From contig JAGWBY010000053.1 in NCBI GenBank assembly GCA_021295675.1, positions 1-11,040 on the forward strand: a stretch of DNA of 11,040 nucleotides. Reading direction: 5' to 3'. The translations under genes and the position numbers were made by a program. Under the pieces are notes generated by a model. It did no database searches. It was not told the DNA's origin and saw nothing but the letters and a program-made list of their open reading frames with translations. Of the stretch, positions 1 through 7,563 are shown one piece after another; position 1 is the stretch's first letter, and each line of letters opens with the position of its first letter. Source of the DNA: Candidatus Latescibacterota bacterium. GTDB lineage: Bacteria; Latescibacterota; UBA2968; UBA8231.

Positions 1-2
1 TC

Positions 3-552
3 GATCAGCAAGTGTACGAAGCCTCGGGTCCAGCCATCGCCGAAACCCTGCACGTATCAGCCGCAGACGCCGAGGGCAATCTCGTCGGCATTACCATAAC
101 CCAAGGCGGGGCTTTTGGCTCCTGTCTCACGGTACCGGGCACAGGCATTATTTTGGGCCACGGCATGTGCCGTTTGGACCCCCGTCCTGGCCGGGCCAAT
201 TCCGTGGCCGCACACAAGCGTCCGCTCAACAACGTGGTCCCCATGATCTTGCGCCTGCCCCAGCGCGACGTGGCCATCGGTCTGCCCGGCGGTCGCCGCA
301 TCATCAGCGTCGGTGCCCAACTCGGCCAGCGCATTATCGACTTCAACGCCACCGCCTTGGGAGCGGCCACAGCCCTCCGACTCAACGCCGAAGCCCAAGA
401 ACCCCTCGAACTAAAGCGCGGCATCCCTAAGAGAAATGGGCCACCGAGTGCAGGTAGTTCAAGGGGTAGCCGGCGGTGCTCACGGTGCCGAAGTGCTCAA
501 AAGCGAGGGCAAAGTACGCGCTGGGGGCAATGGCTGGGCCGCGGGTGTATAG
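3..552 (+). pseudogene. Gamma-glutamyltransferase, 3' part, frameshifted
   Basis: This is the C-terminal (small-subunit) part of a gamma-glutamyltransferase, a self-cleaving N-terminal-nucleophile hydrolase that moves or hydrolyses the gamma-glutamyl group of glutathione and related compounds. The gene enters from the left edge in frame 3. The catalytic threonine is probably the codon at 45-47 (context ETLHVSAAD, matching the family's TTHxSxxD). Further family motifs follow in order: PGTGIIL, DPRPG, KRPLNNVVP and LPGGRRI. The frame breaks near 423-430: after KRGIP the reading becomes arginine- and serine-rich. Frame 1 instead gives SLREMGHRVQVVQGVAGGAH, a normal GGT tail, ending at TAG 550-552. 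The change equals one extra or two missing bases (modulo 3). The family assignment is firm. Whether the gene is broken or the sequence is wrong cannot be told here. Confidence 0.85.
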
Positions 553-566
553 ACCGTCTTTTTTTC

Positions 567-613
567 GGTGATTATCACCCTTGACGTGGGTGATAATCAC
601 CCATATCATGGGT
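567..613 (+). promoter_or_regulatory. Promoter inside an inverted repeat upstream of the DUF4143 ATPase
   Basis: Two perfect 14-base arms, GGTGATTATCACCC (567-580) and GGGTGATAATCACC (588-601), face each other across 7 bases. Each arm is itself nearly palindromic. The loop starts with TTGACG (581-586), a good -35 box. Exactly 17 bases later lies TATCAT (604-609), a good -10 box. A second small inverted repeat, ACCCAT/ATGGGT (599-604, 608-613), covers the -10 box. A repressor bound to the arms would block RNA polymerase. The expected transcription start is about 616, which is also the ATG of the ATPase, so the mRNA would be leaderless. The sequence symmetry is seen directly; promoter and operator roles are inferred. 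Confidence 0.7.
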
Positions 614-615
614 AT

Positions 616-1818
616 ATGAACACGAATCGACTATTACCTCGATTTGCTTCCGCGAGCGTGGAGCGAGCGTTGAGGGTCATGCCCGTGACCGTTCTCACTG
701 GCGCACGACAGACCGGCAAGAGCACCCTCGCCCGCATGCATCCCATCGGGACAGACCGGTCTTACTTCACCTTGGACGACTACGGCGTCCTCGAGCAGGC
801 CCAACGCGAACCGGATGCTCTTGTTGCTCGGGCTGTGCAGATCACGCTTGATGAGGTGCAACGGGTGCCGCATGTGCTGCTCGCCATCAAGCGCCTCGTT
901 GACGAAGGTCGGATTGCTGGCCGTTTCCTCTTGACTGGGTCGGCGAATCTGCTGCTTATGAAGGAGGTGGGCGAAACGCTGGCTGGTCGCGCTAGCTACT
1001 TGACGCTCTGGCCCATGACTCGCCGCGAGCAACGCGGGTTGGCTAGGCCTGGTCTGTGGACAGAACTCGTAGATGCACCCCCTACTAGATGGCGGGATGT
1101 GCTGCTCGCGGAGCCAGCCGAATCAGAGCCGTGGCAGGCCCTTGCTCGACGCGGAGGTTATCCCGTTCCAGCCCATGAATTAATCGACGATGAAGACCGG
1201 CGGCTCTGGTTCGAAGGCTACGCGGCTACCTACTTGGAGCGGGATATCCCGCGTCTATCCGCCATCGAAGGCATCACCGATCTGAGGAGGTTGATGACGG
1301 CAGCCTGTTTGCGCGTTGGAGGGCTATTAAACCAAGCAGACCTAGCTCGGGACGTACATCTTGCCCCCTCCACAGTGCAGCGGTATCTCAACTTGTTAGA
1401 GGTATCGTTCCAACTGGTGCGACTGCCATCCTATTCTGTCAACAGGACGAAACGGCTGGTCAAGTCATCCAAACTCTACTGGAGCGACACCGGGTTGGCT
1501 TTACACTTAGCGGGCGAGACACATCCTCGCGGCGCGGTGCTCTGCGACCTGCTCTCTTGGGCCGGTACTCGCGTCGAAAAAACGGAGATTCTTTTTTGGC
1601 GGACGACCAAGGGGGCCGAAGTCGATTTTATCATTGAAACAGGCCGGCGTCTGCTGCCCGTGGAGGTGAAGGCCTCCGCTAGCGTCCATCCCGGCGATGT
1701 GCGACATCTGCATACGTTTCTAGATGAATACTCCGATATGGCGCAGTGTGGAATGGTTCTATACGATGGCGAAGAGACGTTCTGGCTCACCGATCGCGTA
1801 CTCGCTGCTACTATCTAA
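616..1818 (+). CDS. AAA ATPase with DUF4143 C-terminal domain
   Basis: 400-residue P-loop ATPase of the AAA_14/DUF4143 type, widespread in bacteria and archaea; its cellular role is not established. Residues 29-36 (GARQTGKS) form Walker A, L78-DE-VQ82 is Walker B, and the LLTGSANLL stretch near residue 105 fits a sensor region. A winged-helix-like segment follows (LLNQADLARDVHLAPSTVQR). The C-terminal DUF4143 part has the typical SKLYWSDTGLA and GAEVDFII...PVEVKAS motifs. D337 and E350-x-K352 resemble the PD-(D/E)XK nuclease core. The ATG at 616 is preferred to GTG 568, because an N-terminus from 568 would be encoded by the operator-like repeat. No Shine-Dalgarno is visible, which fits leaderless translation. 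The gene sits between unrelated metabolic genes, and the next gene starts 18 bases after its stop, so read-through from this promoter is possible. Confidence 0.9.
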   Translation: MNTNRLLPRFASASVERALRVMPVTVLTGARQTGKSTLARMHPIGTDRSYFTLDDYGVLEQAQREPDALVARAVQITLDEVQRVPHVLLAIKRLVDEGRIAGRFLLTGSANLLLMKEVGETLAGRASYLTLWPMTRREQRGLARPGLWTELVDAPPTRWRDVLLAEPAESEPWQALARRGGYPVPAHELIDDEDRRLWFEGYAATYLERDIPRLSAIEGITDLRRLMTAACLRVGGLLNQADLARDVHLAPSTVQRYLNLLEVSFQLVRLPSYSVNRTKRLVKSSKLYWSDTGLALHLAGETHPRGAVLCDLLSWAGTRVEKTEILFWRTTKGAEVDFIIETGRRLLPVEVKASASVHPGDVRHLHTFLDEYSDMAQCGMVLYDGEETFWLTDRVLAATI

Positions 1819-1836
1819 CATACAACGGAGAAAAAA

Positions 1837-2933
1837 ATGAAAATTACTGATTTGCAAGTGATGCGGATGGGGTCGGAAGGGACCAACAATTGGATGTTTG
1901 TCAAAATCGAGACCGACGCCGGTATCCACGGCTGGGGTGAAGCTAGCTTGCAATACAAAGACGACGCCTTACTCGGTGAGTTTGCGGCGTTCAAGCGTTT
2001 TCTACTAGGCAAAAATCCGTTTGAGATTGAGCGGATTTGGACCTCGCTGTATCGGCGCGTGACGTGGTCAGGGGGAGCGGTGACGACGAGTGCGATCAGT
2101 GCGATTGATCTGGCGTTATGGGATATCAAAGGCAAAGCATTGGGCGTCCCAGTGTATGAATTATTGGGTGGGAAATCGCACGACAAAATTCGCATGTACG
2201 CCAATGGCTGGCCAAGAAAGGGCAACACGCCTGAAGGGATTGCCGAGGGCGTAAAACGGGTGGTGGATCAAGGCTATGAGGCGTTGAAGTTTTACCCTTT
2301 TAGAGGCGCGCAGGTGGCCACCATCGAGCGCATTCAGCACGGCGTCGCCTTGGTGGAAGCGGCGCGCGAAGCTGCCGGATCGCAAATCGAAATAGGAATT
2401 GACATTCGCGCACGACTGAATATATGGAGCGCACGACGAGTGGCACAGGAATTGGAGCCATACAACATTGCGTGGATGGAGGAGCCGATTTTGTGGGATA
2501 ATCCAGAAGCGCTAGCGCAATTCGCTCGCGAAGTAAATGTGCCAATTGCAACGGGTGAACAGCTATACACTCGCTGGGAATTCCGCGCACTATTGGAACT
2601 GAATGCGGTCGGGCTTATTCAGCCAGATATCTGTCATGCAGGCGGCATCACTGAATTGAAGAAAATTGCCGCAATGGCTGAGACGTATTACGTGACGGTC
2701 GCCCCACACAATTCCAATGGGCCGATTTCAACGATTGCGAGCTTACATTTGGACATGTGTATTCACAACAGTTTGATGCAGGAAATTTTTGTGTCGTCTA
2801 TTGATCGATACAACAAAGTGCTTACACAACCTATTGAAGTAATCGGGGCGTAGAATTGCGCGCGGATGTCATGGAGCAACATCCGCCGAAGCCGTTTACG
2901 CCGGTTGAGTCTGAGCCGTATGTGGAATTTTAA
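1837..2933 (+). CDS. Galactonate-dehydratase-like enolase-superfamily enzyme, frameshifted tail
   Basis: Member of the mandelate racemase/muconate lactonizing enzyme group, closest in pattern to D-galactonate dehydratases, which dehydrate sugar acids to 2-keto-3-deoxy products using Mg2+. GGAG at 1827-1830 lies 6 bases before the ATG. The open frame is 338 residues and ends at TAG 2851-2853. Expected features are K151 (barrel strand 2), metal ligands D189, E215/E216 (WMEEP) and E241 (TGEQLYTRW), the QPDICHAGG strand, and H291 (APHNSNGP). The DgoD general base in D-x-H is replaced here by R191 (DIRAR). The frame stops just before the expected PGLGVE tail. That tail (GVELRADVMEQHPPKPFTPV...) is present in the next frame and ends at TAA 2931-2933. 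A deletion of 1 base modulo 3, probably with loss of a glycine-rich loop, explains this. All catalytic residues are upstream of the break, so partial function is possible. Exact substrate is unknown. Confidence 0.85.
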
Positions 2934-2936
2934 AGC

Positions 2937-2977
2937 GGAGGTGTTCTGTGAGGAATTGGGAATTATACCGACAGTAG
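2937..2977 (+). other. Orphan ribosome-binding site and 9-codon reading frame
   Basis: GGAGGT (2937-2942) is followed 5 bases later by GTG (2948-2950), then eight sense codons (RNWELYRQ) and TAG (2975-2977). This looks like the start of a gene that once followed the dehydratase and has been lost, since the hairpin terminator begins only 40 bases further on. A second reading from GTG 2941 gives 24 residues and ends at 3013-3015. Neither resembles a known protein. It may equally be chance. Confidence 0.25.
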
Positions 2978-3017
2978 TGATTCGAGAAAGCGCAGGAAAA
3001 GTCGACAAAAACTAATG

Positions 3018-3056
3018 ACCGGCCTCCGCGCCGTCACACATGACGCGGAGGCCGGT
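3018..3056. terminator. Bidirectional hairpin terminator between convergent genes
   Basis: Arms ACCGGCCTCCGCG (3018-3030) and CGCGGAGGCCGGT (3044-3056) are perfectly complementary over 13 bases; the loop can pair further through GTCA/TGAC. It lies between the end of the dehydratase (plus) and the end of the Bor-type lipoprotein (minus). On the minus strand a TTAGTTTTT tract follows the stem, which fits intrinsic termination of the lipoprotein gene. On the plus strand no T run follows, so termination in that direction is less certain. Confidence 0.75.
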
Positions 3057-3062
3057 TCATCC

Positions 3063-3494
3063 TTACAGTGAATCGTGCTTGAATTGCACGTACGCGGGCT
3101 GCTCGGCAGCCACCGCCTTATCAGCGGCTCGACCAAAAGCACTCATGATTTCTTCGTAATCCGAGCCATAGGGCACGGTGACAACCGACGCAGAATCCAC
3201 AGCCGCCGAGGACATGTCGTCAGCAGCACACGTCACTATTACCGTCATGGGCGTGTATATGCTAAAGGTCAAAGCTCCCACGAGCCCATTGACGAAACTC
3301 ATCTGCGTCTCAACCCTAGCTACGCCATTTTCGCACTCACTTTGCGCTTCGACCACCGACGGCGGCACGAGGCCATATATCCAACTATGCTTCCACATCT
3401 CCACCGTCTTATGCCCCGGAGCAAGTCCTGTATCAATGGTCGCGTGATAACATCCGGCCAAAAGAAACAGGCTCCCCTGCAAACGCTTGATCAT
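3063..3494 (-). CDS. Bor-family lipoprotein with C-terminal extension
   Basis: 143-residue predicted lipoprotein. The N-terminus MIKRLQGSLFLLAGC is a short signal peptide with a lipobox (LAGC, lipidated C15). The middle matches the Bor family, named after the phage lambda protein linked to serum resistance: the core CENGVARVETQMSFVNGLVG continues into a segment containing SIYTP and ending VTCA. Lambda Bor is about 97 residues. This protein has an extra ~50 residues after the core, polar and partly acidic (DYEEIMSAFGRAADKAVAAE), with no recognised domain. AAGGGGG about 6 bases before the ATG is a good ribosome-binding site. It has its own promoter-like sequence and ends at the 3018-3056 hairpin. 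It probably sits in the outer membrane facing the periplasm or surface. Its role in a free-living bacterium is unknown; Bor-like proteins are found well beyond phages. Confidence 0.82.
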   Translation of the reverse strand: MIKRLQGSLFLLAGCYHATIDTGLAPGHKTVEMWKHSWIYGLVPPSVVEAQSECENGVARVETQMSFVNGLVGALTFSIYTPMTVIVTCAADDMSSAAVDSASVVTVPYGSDYEEIMSAFGRAADKAVAAEQPAYVQFKHDSL

Positions 3495-3514
3495 TTTAAC
3501 CCCCTTAGGTTGAT

Positions 3515-3538
3515 AAAAAATTATCGGCCCCTAGGCCG
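3515..3538 (-). terminator. Hairpin with T6 after the S8 gene, in the lipoprotein leader
   Basis: On the minus strand CGGCC-TAGG-GGCCG (3538-3525) is followed by ATAA and then TTTTTT (3520-3515). The stem is only 5 bases but fully G/C. It would end transcription from the S8 peptidase gene. Because a promoter-like sequence for the lipoprotein lies upstream of it, it could also work as an attenuator in that gene's leader. Confidence 0.45.
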
Positions 3539-3548
3539 CGAATGAGAT

Positions 3549-3577
3549 AGGATAGGCAAAGGGTCAAGGTTATTCAA
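3549..3577 (-). promoter_or_regulatory. Candidate promoter of the Bor-type lipoprotein
   Basis: On the minus strand TTGAAT (3577-3572) and TATCCT (3554-3549) are separated by exactly 17 bases. The start of transcription would be near 3542, giving a leader of about 48 bases that contains the hairpin with T6. Each box differs from consensus in one or two positions. Confidence 0.45.
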
Positions 3578-3615
3578 GCTATGGACACGGTCGAAGCCCT
3601 CACCAGTTGATTCCC

Positions 3616-5243
3616 TCACGCCCTGCTTGACCAGTCCTGGCGGAGCCAATCCTCCCATCGACGCGCCAGATCCACTCGTGCATCACGCAGCGCGTCCGAG
3701 TAATGCGGATGTCCGGCCACGTAAGGGGGACTTAACGGCAGACGATGCCCTGTTATTGCTTCCAATGCGTCTCTTCGAGCCGCGAAGTTGGATATTCGAT
3801 TCATACGAGCGTCCTCTTCGAGACCGGAGACGATTTCTTCAGCAAAACGCGGATGAGCCATTCTTATGGCAAGGTGCAAGGATACGTAACGGACATCCAA
3901 GCTCGTGTCATTGAAGAGGACGCTGAGAGACGCGCTGCACTCAGACCACAAAGCTGGACAACCTTGCAGCAAGTGTACCGCCGCTGACCGGACAATCGGC
4001 GAAACGTCCCGACACGCTTCTTTGATGCAGTCCGAATTCACCTCGGACGTTTTGCTTGCCAGGACACACACGGTAGCGGCACGAACCTCAGGTTCTGGAT
4101 GGTTTAAACACTTCTTGATCAGTTGCAGAACCGCGTCCGGGAGTGCATCACCAACAAAGGAGAGGATAATATCCCTTACCTGCTCAGAATCGCCGGCACT
4201 AAGTTGATCCATCCGGTATTCGACCGAACGTTTCCGCCACTCCGACCAGGTTTGGTAGAGGCTCGTTATCGGCACGGGTGGGTGCTCCGCCACATCCATC
4301 GCCAAAGCACCTTCGACTGAAACCAGACCAGCGCGCAGGTCCGACCACTGTGGACGCTTCATCGACGAAGCGACAAGGGCTGTTTTCATGTCCAAGGCTG
4401 TCCAACTCGGATGCGCCTGCCACACACAGGCTGCGGCCCCAAGAGTGATCGGCCCCGAATACGATGTACCAAGTCTGCGAGCATAGCGCCGTGGGAGATC
4501 GTCTGTCTTACTGTAAAAGTGGTTTTCGATCTCTTCATCGGTTCCATGGGGAAGGACGATGTTCTCCGCAGGTGCCAGAATCTCCGGAATCCATTTTCCT
4601 TCAAAGGTCGTTCCCCGGCTCCCTGGAAACGCTTCGGCCCGGTCTAGATCCCCATCCGGGGAAAGCACTATCCCTCCAACGGAAAGCACCGACGGGGCCG
4701 CGGGTTCGGTAACCCCAGCAGTCCGGTCGGAGGTATTCCCCGACCCTGCCATTACGAGCACGCCTGCGGCCGCTATTTCTTCACACAAGATGCGTATTGG
4801 TTCCGTTTGCCAGGGCAGAAGGCTCGAGTCGACCTCACATCGGCGTGCCGACAATACAGCTCGTATCTCGTACTTGCTCCAGTTGTCCCGAACCCATTCC
4901 AGTGCCTTAAGATGTGCCGCATATCGTCCTTCAGGATCCTCGCTCTGGCCGGGAAAGTATTCGGCAACGAGAAAGAGATCGGCTTCCGGGACTCGGCACC
5001 TGATCCAGCAGCCGCAGCCGCGGCCCACAGCCCATGCGCGCCTCCTTTCCAAGGTCCAGGCTCCGCCTCAAACACTTTGGGCTGCGCTTCAGACTCCATC
5101 ACCATTACTTTGTAAGTTGTACGTTGTTCGTTGGTGGTGATATCGGGATGGCTTGGGAAATCCCCATCGACAACAGCAATGCGAACCCCTTTCCCCGTAA
5201 GTGCATCAGGCACTCTCAGGAAGTCTCGCAACGTCGGCCACAT
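3616..5243 (-). pseudogene. Cytoplasmic subtilisin-like (S8) peptidase with HEAT-like repeats, frameshifted
   Basis: Serine peptidase of the subtilase family. From ATG 5243-5241 (AGGAG-type ribosome-binding site just before it) the first ~83 residues give the catalytic Asp (GVRIAVVDGDF, D26) and His (GGAHGLWAAAAAAG, H70). The rest is in the next frame, starting RVPEADLFLVAEY. It includes the oxyanion Asn (MAGSGNTS, N170), the SVLSVGG strand and the catalytic Ser (GTSYSGPITLGAA, S261); numbering assumes one restored base. Adding one C at plus positions 4995-4996 restores GSGARVPEADLF, the standard subtilase join, and gives a 542-residue protein. After ~345 come helical HEAT-like repeats (HPEPEVRAATVCVLAS, SPIVRSAAVHLLQG, SLDVRYVSLHLA). 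No signal peptide, propeptide or membrane segment is seen, so action in the cytoplasm is likely. The gene starts 51 bases after the S9 peptidase stop, suggesting one operon. Confidence 0.82.
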
Positions 5244-5294
5244 ATCCTCTCCTATGGGTTTTGAGAAGCGTTCTCAGACGAACTGCTCATGGGG

Positions 5295-7372
5295 CTACGC
5301 CTCAGCCACATGACAATTGAACCAATCCACAACGCGCCGACACAGATCATCGAGAGCATCGCGGGACCAAGCAGATGTGCCGTGGTGCTCGTCTTTGTAC
5401 AGCCGTAGCTCGACGCGCTTGCCGAGTCGGCGCAGGGCGACGAACGTCTCTTCGGCCTGCTTGGAGCCGTCCTGATCCCCTGTACCACACACGAGCAGTA
5501 GTGGAGTAGATACTCTGTCCAGGTAGAAGAAGGGCGAGTTCTCAATGTACGCAGCCCGATTCTCCCACGGCGAGCCGCCGAGGCGGGCCTGGCCCGTTTC
5601 GCACCATCCTATATGTCGGGTATAGATACTCATCATATTCACACCCCAAGGGGCATTAGCCAGTGCAGCTCGGAATCTATCGGTCTGCGCGACCAACGAT
5701 ACAACGCTGTATCCGCCATAACTCGAACCCATTAGACCCACGCGTTCGCCATCGGCCAGACCGAGTTCGACCGCCCGATCTACAGCGGCGAGTACCGGCT
5801 CCACCAGACCGACCATCGGGTCGGGAACAACACCGCGTAGCCAGCGCTGCACAGAAGTTGTGGCTCGATAGCATGCAGCCCTTGGAGACCAAAGCGATTG
5901 CTCGTCCCCACACCTCGGTACCCCCCATACACACTGACGATCATCGGATGCGGCGGTCGCGTCTCGGAAGGAAGCAACATCACTCCCCGGCATTGCATAC
6001 CGGCTGCTTCAAAGTCGATCAGTTCACTGCGGCCGAGTTTGGACACTTGGACTGCAGGCGCTAGACAAAATAGCCAGTCATGGCGTCCACCCTCTATGCG
6101 CAGCACGGAGGATGGACGCTCTGCCTCCTCCGCCATCAGGTAGTAGCACCCAGAGGAATCGTCCACCTCCATGCACCAAATTTGACCCGTGCATGTGCCC
6201 GGGATATCTGCTACGTGCTTCAGCCTTCCATCCTGCTCCAAATGGGCGACCTGCTCGCTCAGGTCGGACCGATTCTGCAGCACGACAGGTAGGCCCCCGG
6301 CCTGCGTCAATTGAATGGTGGATTCAGTCGGTCGTGCGATCCAATGACGCCTAGACCACTCTTCTGGAATCGATGCGCAGCGGTGATGGCCGGATTCCAA
6401 ATCGAATTGCCACCAAGCCTTGCTACCGAGTGAGTACAGCTTCGAACCATCCGGACTCCATCGCGGCGTGTCGTATTTCAGCAAGCGGTCGAACTCCGGC
6501 TTCGGAGTCAGATTTACAGGCTTTTCAGAACCATCGGCCGCGACGACGAACAGCTCGTCGGGCCGATCTCTACCGAAGGAGGTGTACGCAACATTCGCCG
6601 AATCCGGCGACCACGCGTAGTTGATGCCAAAGGCGCTGGCGATATTCGCAGCGAGCACCCTATCCTCTCCGGTCTCGATATCCACAGCGAAAAGCTCAAA
6701 CAGGCAGTGCTGCAAACTCGCTACATATTCGACGTAGCGCGTACAGGCCACGTGCCGGCCATCGGGCGCGATGCGCCAGTGGCCGGAGGCCCATTGTTGT
6801 AGCAGCTTCTTGACGGATCCAGTCGAGAGGCTACTCGGCACAGTCGGCTCGACCTCCGTGGTTGCGTCGGGATCGTTGGATCTGACGTCGATCTTTGGCA
6901 CGGGGCCGTGCGCATCTTCCCGATAGTCGCGCTCAGCAGGCCAGAGAGGTACTACGATGCCTTCGCCATCGGGCGTCCACACTGGCAGATCAAAGCCAAA
7001 GCGGACTAGAACAGGCGCATTCCGCAGCAACTCAACCTCCCCCGTGCCAACGTCCCACAGGCCCAGACATGCCACTCCTTCGTGCCGCACGCAGGCCACC
7101 AGCCTGTCGCCCGAAGGCGACCACTGAGCACCCCAGCTTACGCTGCCTTCGGGAAAAGGCCGCATCGACTCCCCAGTGACTGCATCTACGACAACCACGG
7201 AACTACCAGCCATTTCCGTAGGAACACCCCACTCGTCAAATCTCGGTCCCCGTGCGCCTTGGGTACGTCTTTGAACGCCAATAGCGAGTTGCCGTCCATC
7301 CGGGGACAAGTGAAAGGGCATCCGCCCGGTGGGTTTAGGCAGATCGACGAAAGAGGCGATGGTATTCTCCAT
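5295..7372 (-). pseudogene. S9 prolyl-oligopeptidase-like serine peptidase, frameshifted
   Basis: S9 family peptidase (acylaminoacyl-/dipeptidyl-peptidase type) that would cleave short peptides. The start is ATG 7372-7370 (MENTIASFVDLPKPTGRM), preceded by GGAGGG at good spacing; a TTG at 7444 is unlikely. The N-terminal half is a beta-propeller with PD40-type blades (HLSPDGRQLAI, QWSPSGDRLVA, RIAPDGRHVAC, AWSPDSANVAY, RWSPDGSKLYS). The alpha/beta-hydrolase begins at PHPMIVSVYGGYRG. After AGYAVLFPT (about 5820-5842) the frame is lost, and the next frame continues LRGVVPDPMVGLVEPVLAAV. It carries the nucleophile GSSYGG (Ser codon 5723-5721), CGTGDQDG with the acid, and DEHHGTS with the His. Missing bases are 1 modulo 3. 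Restored length is about 692 residues or slightly more. No signal peptide is visible. It is the first gene of a probable operon with the S8 peptidase. Confidence 0.85.
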
Positions 7373-7437
7373 GTATTCCCTCCATTGTGGGTAAAAGTAG
7401 CTGCGATTCTGCTGTCTTTGGATGGTATATTTTCGCG

Positions 7438-7473
7438 TTGACAAAGAGTACTGGAGGGTGTTACTGTTGTCAA
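7438..7473 (-). promoter_or_regulatory. Promoter of the S9-S8 operon flanked by an inverted repeat
   Basis: On the minus strand TTGACA (7473-7468, perfect -35) and TACTCT (7450-7445) are 17 bases apart, giving a start near 7438 and a leader of about 66 bases before ATG 7372. TTGACAA and TTGTCAA (plus 7438-7444 and 7467-7473) form an inverted repeat that brackets the promoter and extends, after a small bulge, by AGTA/TACT. This is a plausible operator, but no regulator gene is nearby. Confidence 0.5.
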
Positions 7474-7523
7474 TATAAAAATGACGTATCTATATATTTA
7501 TATTAATGTTATGAATTATTTTC

Positions 7524-7552
7524 TTGACGACATTTAGTCGATTGTTTATATT
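7524..7552 (+). promoter_or_regulatory. Candidate plus-strand promoter of a short hairpin RNA
   Basis: TTGACG (7524-7529) and TATATT (7547-7552) are exactly 17 bases apart. Transcription would begin near 7559 and end in the T8 tract at 7614, giving an RNA of about 55 bases made almost wholly of the terminator hairpin. The region 7474-7560 is very A+T-rich, so a chance match is possible. Confidence 0.35.
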
Positions 7553-7563
7553 TTATGTACAAC

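Noticed and set aside
568..615. GTG start 16 codons upstream of the ATPase ATG
   Set aside because: These codons are the inverted repeat and promoter; family N-termini start near the NRLLPRF segment.
3075..3545. Plus-strand frame of 156 codons opposite the lipoprotein
   Set aside because: The minus strand has signal peptide, lipobox and Bor core; the plus frame has no family features and covers the leader.
7373..7444. TTG start giving the S9 peptidase 24 more residues
   Set aside because: It overlaps the predicted transcription start, lacks a ribosome-binding site, and ATG 7372 has a very good one.
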